This document shows, piece by piece, positions 20,999-26,396 of a stretch of 26,396 bases of DNA. Each line of letters starts with the position of its first letter. Within the stretch, counting starts at the first letter, position 1. Where the stretch lies: positions 1 through 26,396 of the IMG/VR virus record IMGVR_UViG_3300049215_000809; one strand, given 5' to 3'. The notes under the pieces are model-generated. The model ran no database searches and was not told the DNA's origin. It saw only the letters and a list, made by a program, of their open reading frames with translations. The position numbers and the translations under genes were made by a program. The stretch comes from a virus.

Positions 20999-22879
20999 AT
21001 GCGCAGTTACTCAGTCGTGGCGGGCGAAAATGCCCTTGCTCAGCAATTTATTAATCTCAGGCACGATGCGCGCGGCGGCAGTTTCCTTCTCCCGCACCAG
21101 CAGCTTGGAGCCTTGGCGCTCGGCACTGAACCCGCCGATGGCGACACAATCACCTTCGCCATCAATGGCAATAATGTTGTCCTTACCGCTAAGACCACCC
21201 TCGGCACTACGCCAGGCCAAGTTCTGATCGGTGGAAGCGCCGCAGCTTTTGCTGCCAACGTCCTCTCTCTTCTAAACCAGCCGCAGACAACCAGCTCAAC
21301 TGGCGTCGCCCTTTCGACAGCGAATCAACAGCTTGTTTCTTATCTCAATTGGGCGCTGTCAGGGACGACGATCACGTCGGGCAGCAATAACACGTCGCTG
21401 TACGCACCCCTTTCGAGCTTTAGCGCTTCAACGACTACCTCGGGCAATTCATGGACGGGACAAACCATGGAGCTCTACGTCGAGCCCGGTGTCGTTTATG
21501 TCAATGGCACGCGCGTGATCTTTAGCGGCGGCAGTTCGCCAACGATCACCGCTCCAACCTCGCATCCGCGTATCGATCTTCTCACAATTGACAACACCGG
21601 CACGCTGGCGGTCACTGCCGGCACAGAGAACGCATCGCCGTCAGCGCCGACTTATCCTGCCGACAAAGTTGTCTTGTGTGAGATTTACAATGTCGTGGGC
21701 GAGACAGCGATTTATGACAATGAAAATCAGCAAAGCGGTGAAGGCTATGTCTATCACGATGTGCGGCCGTTCCTCGGTCTGCAATTCAACCCAGCGGCGA
21801 TAACCGACACGCTTCTGCCCGCATCTGCCGGTGCATATGACATCGGCAGTGTGAGCGTCCCTTGGGGTAATATCTATACCGACAACCTTTTCGTAAACGG
21901 CGCGTCACCCGGCCTCGCGCGATTTGGCGGCGACGGCAGCGACGGCGCACTTTCGATTACCTCGGGCACCACCACGATCAACTGCGGCGGTGCCAATCTT
22001 GTTGTCAAAAACTACTCAAGCATCAGCATCACAGGAACCGGGAAACTCGCCTTCTCGAATACCGCATCCAATGGCACCTTCGTCATCCTTCGCTCACAAG
22101 GCGGAGTGACGCTTACTTCCTCTACCGCGCCGATGATTGACTGCTCGGCACTCGGTGCAGCGGCCGGCTCGGCAGGAACGGCGGGCACTAACGGATTTGC
22201 ATTCTTCGGCACTCCAGCTTCGGGAGCGGCCGGAAGCACCGCCACGGGAGGCAACGGCGGTACTGGACCCGGCTCCGTTCTGCTTCAAACACTCATGCTC
22301 TATACGCGGTTCTTCCGCGTATTTACGGGCGCCGGTGGAGCGGGCGGCGCTGCGGGACATAACGGCAGCAACGACGGTGCTGGTGGTGCCGGTGGAGCGG
22401 GAGGCGGCTCGCTCATTATCGAATGCGGCGGCTCGCTCAATTTCACCACCTCAGGCGGCATCTCAGTCGCTGGTCAAAACGGTTCGACCGGCGGCACAGG
22501 TACCTCGTCGGGCGGAGGAGGCGGTGGTGGAGGCGGTGGCGCGGGTGGCTCTTGCTTCATCCTCTACAACTCACTCACGGCCGCTTCGGGCTCGATTACG
22601 GTCTCGGGCGGCACAGGAGGACAAGGTGGCACTGCTGCGGGAGGTTCTGGCGCTGCTGGAGGTTCGGGCGGCAGCGGCCAATCAGGCAGTGGCTCGGGCG
22701 GCAATGGCGGAACGACCGGCGGAGGTGGTGCCGGTGGTGGCGGTGGCGGTGGTGGCGGCTCCGATGCCGGCATGACAAACGGCAGCAGCGGATCGAACGC
22801 ACTCGGCACACCGGGCAGCGGCGGAGGCGGCGGCGCTTCCGGCTATCAAGCGATCATAAAAAACACGTTCTTCTCATGA
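20999..22879 (+). CDS. Tail fibre / poly-glycine adhesin
   Basis: A 626-residue receptor-binding candidate. Residues 1-120 include a DGDTITFAINGNNVVLTAK module common in phage virion proteins; 150-300 is a beta fibre region with DIGSVSVPWGNIYTDNLFVNG, a typical fibre connector. From about 385 the protein is dominated by glycine-rich blocks (385-425, 443-470, 486-518, 536-616) separated by short hydrophobic strands such as SLIIECGGSL and SCFILYNSL. This recalls the poly-glycine-II sandwich of the phage S16 gp38 adhesin, whose loops set host specificity. The last residues (YQAIIKNTFFS) cap the domain. The stop overlaps the next start (ATGA). Confidence 0.8.
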   Translation: MRSYSVVAGENALAQQFINLRHDARGGSFLLPHQQLGALALGTEPADGDTITFAINGNNVVLTAKTTLGTTPGQVLIGGSAAAFAANVLSLLNQPQTTSSTGVALSTANQQLVSYLNWALSGTTITSGSNNTSLYAPLSSFSASTTTSGNSWTGQTMELYVEPGVVYVNGTRVIFSGGSSPTITAPTSHPRIDLLTIDNTGTLAVTAGTENASPSAPTYPADKVVLCEIYNVVGETAIYDNENQQSGEGYVYHDVRPFLGLQFNPAAITDTLLPASAGAYDIGSVSVPWGNIYTDNLFVNGASPGLARFGGDGSDGALSITSGTTTINCGGANLVVKNYSSISITGTGKLAFSNTASNGTFVILRSQGGVTLTSSTAPMIDCSALGAAAGSAGTAGTNGFAFFGTPASGAAGSTATGGNGGTGPGSVLLQTLMLYTRFFRVFTGAGGAGGAAGHNGSNDGAGGAGGAGGGSLIIECGGSLNFTTSGGISVAGQNGSTGGTGTSSGGGGGGGGGGAGGSCFILYNSLTAASGSITVSGGTGGQGGTAAGGSGAAGGSGGSGQSGSGSGGNGGTTGGGGAGGGGGGGGGSDAGMTNGSSGSNALGTPGSGGGGGASGYQAIIKNTFFS

Positions 22880-23163
22880 CGCCCGACGAAATTCAAAAAT
22901 GCATACACGACGGCATAGCGCGAGGCCTCGCTGACCAGTTACCCGCAGCAGTCTCCGCTGCCGTCAACACGGCGGTTAATGGCAAGATCACAAAGCTCGC
23001 TAACGACGTTGCGCCTCTCGTGAACGTCTACAACAGTTATTTATCCTGGAAGAAAGGCGCTCTCATTTGGATTGGCGTTCTACTTGCCCTTGGCGGATTC
23101 ATCCAAGCGATGCAGGCCATCTACGGCATCATCTCAAACTACTTCACCATCAATCTCCGCTGA
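22876..23163 (+). CDS. Single-TM membrane protein, holin-like candidate
   Basis: A 95-residue protein starting at the ATG that overlaps the adhesin stop (22876-22879). The first 60 residues are helical and polar (EIQKCIHDGIARGLADQLPA), followed by KK and one transmembrane helix at about 61-90 (GALIWIGVLLALGGFIQAMQ onward). The layout resembles XhlA-type or phage tail-end membrane proteins that assist lysis. It precedes the cell-wall enzyme genes. A longer in-frame reading upstream is an Arg-rich shadow of the Gly-rich gene and is not used. Confidence 0.68.
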   Translation: MTPDEIQKCIHDGIARGLADQLPAAVSAAVNTAVNGKITKLANDVAPLVNVYNSYLSWKKGALIWIGVLLALGGFIQAMQAIYGIISNYFTINLR

Positions 23164-23203
23164 ACGCGGGTGGATAACCGGATGAGCTCGCCGATTCGGG
23201 CCG

Positions 23204-23209
23204 TACAAT
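23204..23209 (+). promoter_or_regulatory. TACAAT -10 element, 6 bases before ATG
   Basis: TACAAT, six bases (GAAAGC), then ATG at 23216, in the 52-base intergenic gap. This is the same arrangement as at 16442 and 24340 and fits a leaderless start. No clear -35 is visible. Confidence 0.55.
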
Positions 23210-23215
23210 GAAAGC

Positions 23216-24301
23216 ATGCCCAAGCAACTAGGCGTGCTACCGGATACCCGTACGCCCGAGCAAAAAGAATTCGATATCCTCCGCAACGAAGTCGCATCTG
23301 GCGAGTCGGCCACTGCCACGTATGTGAGCCCAGACGCGGCGAAAAGCTACGTCCGGAAATTTCCGATCGACGATCAATTTCAAACCAGTTCATGTGTCGC
23401 GCACGGCAAAGTGCTGGCGGCCAGTATTTTTATGTACATGAGCGATATCACGCCGAGCTTCGTGCAGCTCTCTTCCATGTTTCTCTACCGCAATCGAAGC
23501 AACTATCCCGAAGCCGGCATGATACCCGCGAGCGCCGATACGCAGTTTGAGCAAGCCGGCGCACCGCCCTATGCCGACATCCCGACGCCGCAGACCGAGG
23601 AAGAAGCCAACGCCCTGCCAACTCCTGATGCCGCGACCACGCAAGCCGCTAAGCTCTTTGCCGGGTTGCGCTGGGTAACGCTTGTCGATCCGACCGACTT
23701 TGAGACTATCGCTTACGTCTCCAACAACGAAAGCACTCCACTAAATATTCTGATCTACGCGACTGAGCAGGAATGGTCGCAACCGACTGTGGAAATACTC
23801 AGCCAGGGCTTGCAGCAGAGTGATCCGAGTGCCGTGATCCGCCACTGTGTCACGGTCTTGCCGAACTCCGCCTACGTTCTCAACGGGAAGGGATACGTAG
23901 TCATCCAAGACTCGGTCGGTTACGGAGACACCTACTTCCGCGCCGTGAGCGAGGACTTTATCAAAGCGCGCTGCTACGAGTGCGCTTATCCGATCTCATT
24001 CGACAACACGCCCGTCCTCACTCGACCGACATACACCTTTAATACCGATCTCACCGTCGGATCGACCGGGCCGGACGTAGTCGCACTCCAGCAAATTCTT
24101 CAGTACTTAGGATATTTACCGAACGTCCTCAACGACACGCCGTTCGCGCCAACGGGCACCTATGCCGGACTCACCAAAGCCGCCGTCCTGCAACTCCAAA
24201 ACGAATACGCGGCCGAGATACTGACGCCGGCAGGGCTCACCGTTGGGACCGGGTATTGCGGCGCCTCGACGCGCGCGTTCCTTAATAAGCTCTTCGGTTA
24301 G
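23216..24301 (+). CDS. Papain-like cysteine protease with peptidoglycan-binding domain
   Basis: A 361-residue protein in the lysis region. Residues about 48-262 look like a papain-family (C1) domain: Gln54 and Cys60 in DDQFQTSSCVAHG have the Q-x5-C spacing of the oxyanion Gln and nucleophile, His210 lies in AVIRHCVTVL, and IQDSVG (230-235) matches the usual I-x-N-S-W-G with Asp232 replacing Asn. Residues 275-361 are a PG_binding_1-type domain (LTVGSTGPDVVALQQILQYL through GYCGASTRAFLNKLFG). No signal peptide is seen, so export would need the holin. It could cut cross-links or surface proteins as an unusual endolysin, or be a virion-associated enzyme. The Asn-to-Asp change leaves activity uncertain. 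Confidence 0.78.
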   Translation: MPKQLGVLPDTRTPEQKEFDILRNEVASGESATATYVSPDAAKSYVRKFPIDDQFQTSSCVAHGKVLAASIFMYMSDITPSFVQLSSMFLYRNRSNYPEAGMIPASADTQFEQAGAPPYADIPTPQTEEEANALPTPDAATTQAAKLFAGLRWVTLVDPTDFETIAYVSNNESTPLNILIYATEQEWSQPTVEILSQGLQQSDPSAVIRHCVTVLPNSAYVLNGKGYVVIQDSVGYGDTYFRAVSEDFIKARCYECAYPISFDNTPVLTRPTYTFNTDLTVGSTGPDVVALQQILQYLGYLPNVLNDTPFAPTGTYAGLTKAAVLQLQNEYAAEILTPAGLTVGTGYCGASTRAFLNKLFG

Positions 24302-24339
24302 TTATCCCCACGTTGCCAACACCCCTGCGCGAGCATGGG

Positions 24340-24345
24340 TACAAT
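24340..24345 (+). promoter_or_regulatory. TACAAT -10 element, 6 bases before ATG
   Basis: TACAAT, six bases (TGAGTC), then ATG at 24352, in the 50-base gap after the protease gene. TTGCCA occurs 21 bases upstream. Geometry fits a leaderless transcript. Confidence 0.55.
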
Positions 24346-24351
24346 TGAGTC

Positions 24352-24582
24352 ATGAACCAGATGTTGCTAGGAGCATTGCGTGCAATCGGTGCGCTCGTTT
24401 TCTTTACGGTAGCAACGGCGTTCGTCGGCATAATTCCCGACGTTCTTACCCAGCTACCGTTGGTTGGCTCGTTCGTCACCCCCGCGATATCGGCAGGTCT
24501 TACCGCTCTAGCGCTCGGCTACGAGCACAAGCTGGCGGTCTCGTGGGGTTACAATCTCCCCGCTGGTTCTACTCAGGAATAG
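24352..24582 (+). CDS. Two-TM holin candidate
   Basis: A 76-residue protein with two predicted transmembrane helices, about residues 6-28 and 36-57, joined by a short Pro-containing turn (IIPDVLTQLPLVG), and a polar C-terminal tail. Size and topology fit a class II-type holin, which opens the membrane for the cell-wall enzymes. It lies between the papain-like/peptidoglycan-binding gene and the transglycosylase-like gene, a typical lysis cassette position. No family motif is recognised, so another small membrane role remains possible. Confidence 0.65.
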   Translation: MNQMLLGALRAIGALVFFTVATAFVGIIPDVLTQLPLVGSFVTPAISAGLTALALGYEHKLAVSWGYNLPAGSTQE

Positions 24583-24628
24583 CATCGGTGTAGCGCGCGC
24601 GTGCGCGTCGAACCGTGAGACACTCTGA

Positions 24629-24706
24629 ATTCCCGTTCGTTCTCGGCTTATCACCAATCTCTTTTTAGTCGTTCTTGCCCTCGGCTTCGGGCAGCCAACG
24701 CCAGCA
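24629..24706 (+). other. In-frame signal peptide coding segment lacking a standard start
   Basis: Between an in-frame TGA (24626-24628) and the ATG at 24707, 26 codons translate to a near-perfect signal peptide: an RSR n-region, the hydrophobic core LITNLFLVVLALGFG, and QPTPAMA with an AMA-D cleavage site that spans the ATG. No ATG, GTG or TTG is available; the first codon is ATT (24629-24631), a rare initiator. Either translation begins at ATT, or an upstream start was lost by mutation or sequencing error. Confidence 0.55.
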
Positions 24707-25051
24707 ATGGCGGATACAATCGCGCCGCTTCAATATTCAACCAGCACGGCGCCGCTTATAATTGAGGCTTATGCAGCTCACTACGGAATTGCAGCTCAGC
24801 CTCTTATTGATACTCTGCGTTGCGAGTCTGGCTTTGATAGCAACGCTGTCGGCGATCACGGTACTAGTTTTGGCGTTGCCCAAATTCATTTGCCTGCGCA
24901 TCCTGATGTTACTGAGGCAGAAGCATTAGACCCATTCTTCTCCATTGATTTCGCCGCAAGTGAATTTGCAGCCGGCCACCCCGACGAATGGACCTGCTTC
25001 AGGCGCTTAGATAAACCGAACCGAGTGAGCGACCTCCTTATTCGGAGATGA
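24707..25051 (+). CDS. Lytic transglycosylase-like (SLT/lysozyme-fold) protein
   Basis: From the ATG this is 114 residues; with the upstream signal peptide segment it would be about 140. The catalytic region is recognisable: Glu40 in LRCESGFDSNAVGD followed by GTSFGVAQIHL, the E-S-x-F-x-P/N-x-A and G-x-x-Q motif order of soluble lytic transglycosylases, then a helix with SIDFAASEFAAGHPDEW. Such enzymes cleave the glycan strands of peptidoglycan. Cys39 and the later Cys in EWTCFRR could form a disulfide, consistent with export. It completes the lysis module. The last 14 bases overlap the convergent minus-strand gene. Confidence 0.75.
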   Translation: MADTIAPLQYSTSTAPLIIEAYAAHYGIAAQPLIDTLRCESGFDSNAVGDHGTSFGVAQIHLPAHPDVTEAEALDPFFSIDFAASEFAAGHPDEWTCFRRLDKPNRVSDLLIRR

Positions 25052-26396
25052 GCGCGTAAATCCAAAGGCATGAACCGAGCGCTGCATCGATCGGGCGATT
25101 GCTCCAAGTCGCGTTCCTTACGTCGCCGCCGCCGGTCGTGAGTCCAAATTTATACGAAGCCGTGAAGTTTTCGCGTCTTACCGAAAACTTACCGATGCCT
25201 GTGTGCGGATTGCTGGAAAAGTGAACTAGCCGATGATTTTCGTAATCGAACAGGCCAATGCTGTACTGGCCCGGAAACATGGCTAATGCCCCGGATTTCA
25301 GGCCGTCAATCGCTTGCTCCGAAAGCAGAAGAGCCGTTGTTCCGGCGACGATTGGAGCGCTGTCAATCAGGTGCGTATCTCCCGATGCGGCGCTGAGCGG
25401 AAGAACCCAAAGCAAAAACTGCTCAGGAAGCAGTTTTGCCTCTTCATCGCAGGCGTTCATGGATAGTGTAACGGTACGGATGAGCATTTCTGTCGCTACA
25501 CGTTTTTTGTCCACCTCCGCTCGCTTTTCGGCGTCAGCCGCGGCGGATGCGTCCAGCTCGGCCTGTCGCTGCCGCGCTTCTTCCTCTGCTGCGGCTCGCC
25601 GCTGGGCATCTTCCGTTGCCTTTTCCTCTGCTTGACGCCGCGCTGCTTCGGCTTTCGCTCTCTTTGCCGCCGCTTCGGCCCGGCGCCTTTCCTGGGCCTG
25701 ATATTCAAACACAATGTCTCTCGTGATCGGATGCAACTGTTCACCGGTTACCGGATGAAAGCCCGGCGCATCGAATAGTTCGATCTCTTTGTTGGGCGCT
25801 CGATAATACCAAGCGAGTGCAAAACCATTTCCGCTAAAGAAGCGGAAGTCAGGGTTATAGGTGACGTGCTTGGGTTCGCTGCTTTGATGTTGTAACGCAT
25901 ACTGGCGGCAAATCTCCGGCGAAGCCTTTTTCTTTTCATTTCCCGCTCTGTCAAAACCGCCGTTATCGAACAGTAAGATCCTTCCTTCGGCGGTTTCAAC
26001 GAACCATTTGTCTGTCGTGCCGTCCTGCCGCATGCACACATCCGAGGCGAGAATTGCACGCGCAAGAGGCATTGGGATGTAATATATACAGAGACCCAAA
26101 AAAGTGGCGATCGCCCACCTCACATCCGCTTTCCGGACGAATAAACGCAAGGAGAAGTCGGGAATAAGTACGCAGACAACGACCCATAAAGCCCATAGTA
26201 CGGTCGCAAGTACTGCCGACCAATTCTTGGGTAGATTCACTTCATTCTGGAAAAACTCTTGAAGCGGCTGGTACCCGTAAAAGAGTTCATGCAGGGCAAC
26301 GCCACGCCAAGCGACTAAAAATGCAGAGAAGCCGATACCTGCAAGAACTACGACCACCAACACAAACTTGCCCAAGCCACCCCCAGAATCACGCAT
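25038..26396 (-). CDS. Three-TM membrane protein with TolA-like coiled coil
   Basis: A 452-residue protein whose ATG is the last triplet of the window, so the start may lie further upstream. The N-terminus has three predicted transmembrane helices (about 9-30, 60-82, 92-113). Next is a region with LLFDNGGFDRAGNEKKK and LFDAPGFHPVTGEQLHPIT (a small repeated Phe-Asp/Gly pattern), a charged Ala/Glu/Arg coiled coil at about 228-305, and a beta-rich C-terminal domain of about 140 residues (YSIGLFDYENHRLVHF). It is on the opposite strand from the lysis genes and overlaps the transglycosylase-like gene by 14 bases. I do not recognise the family; it may be another moron or the start of a host or early region. 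Confidence 0.75.
   Translation of the reverse strand: MRDSGGGLGKFVLVVVVLAGIGFSAFLVAWRGVALHELFYGYQPLQEFFQNEVNLPKNWSAVLATVLWALWVVVCVLIPDFSLRLFVRKADVRWAIATFLGLCIYYIPMPLARAILASDVCMRQDGTTDKWFVETAEGRILLFDNGGFDRAGNEKKKASPEICRQYALQHQSSEPKHVTYNPDFRFFSGNGFALAWYYRAPNKEIELFDAPGFHPVTGEQLHPITRDIVFEYQAQERRRAEAAAKRAKAEAARRQAEEKATEDAQRRAAAEEEARQRQAELDASAAADAEKRAEVDKKRVATEMLIRTVTLSMNACDEEAKLLPEQFLLWVLPLSAASGDTHLIDSAPIVAGTTALLLSEQAIDGLKSGALAMFPGQYSIGLFDYENHRLVHFSSNPHTGIGKFSVRRENFTASYKFGLTTGGGDVRNATWSNRPIDAALGSCLWIYALISE

Noticed and set aside
22423-22875. In-frame upstream extension of the 95-residue membrane protein, very rich in Arg and Trp
   Set aside because: It is a frame-shifted shadow of glycine codons in the adhesin gene; the ATG overlapping the adhesin stop is the sensible start.
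23170-24310. DnaA-box-like sites (reverse of GTTATCCAC at 23170 and TTATCCCCA at 24302; CTATCCACA near 8484)
   Set aside because: They are single, imperfect and scattered, without an A/T-rich unwinding region, so no origin is supported.
1-26396. CRISPR array, insertion sequence, integrase or attachment site
   Set aside because: No regularly spaced repeats, transposase or recombinase motifs were found on either strand.

Overview
The window is the late structural and lysis region of a tailed, long-tailed (siphovirus-like) double-stranded DNA phage or prophage. Gene order is the familiar packaging, portal, prohead protease, HK97-fold major capsid protein, connectors, tail tube, tail assembly chaperone with a -1 frameshift, tape measure, tail hub, fibres and lysis. 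No integrase, replication gene, tRNA, CRISPR array or rRNA was seen. TGA is used repeatedly as a stop, so the standard bacterial code applies. The likely host is a Patescibacteria/CPR bacterium, perhaps a parcubacterium. This is inferred from the style of the Thr/Ser/Gly-rich fibre-like proteins, the secreted beta-rich proteins and the peptidoglycan-binding domain (LTVGSTGPDVVALQ type); it rests on my recall of such proteins, not on a search.

Layout. 1-2175: small-terminase-like protein, a small overlapping ORF and the large terminase. 2182-2930: a two-gene minus-strand cassette (ferredoxin-fold small protein and a two-TM membrane protein) with its own TATAAT promoter. 3019-5408: portal-MuF fusion and a 37-residue Cys/His mini-protein. 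5412-8366: one virion-like and two signal-peptide-bearing fibre-like proteins. 8540-12416: protease/scaffold, major capsid protein and small head proteins. 12473-15679: connector, HK97-gp10-like protein, tail terminator, small ORF and tail tube. 15681-16349: an operator-like promoter, a ribbon-helix-helix regulator candidate and a secreted Cys-containing protein. 16454-20314: tail chaperone with frameshift extension, tape measure and hub. 20331-22879: fibre and poly-Gly adhesin. 22876-25051: lysis module (TM protein, papain-like protease with peptidoglycan-binding domain, two-TM holin candidate, secreted transglycosylase-like protein). 25038-26396: a convergent minus-strand membrane protein with a coiled coil. 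Coding density is very high; the largest gaps (8367-8539, 15680-15789, 16350-16453) are all below 200 bases.

The most striking global signal is translational and transcriptional. Many plus-strand genes have a -10-like hexamer (TACAAT, TATAAT or TAAACT) ending exactly 6 or 8 bases before ATG. Well-spaced Shine-Dalgarno sites are nearly absent, and every plus-strand start I assigned has a pyrimidine at -1. Together this points to widespread leaderless transcription. The minus-strand cassette at 2182-2930 does not follow this style, consistent with an acquired moron.
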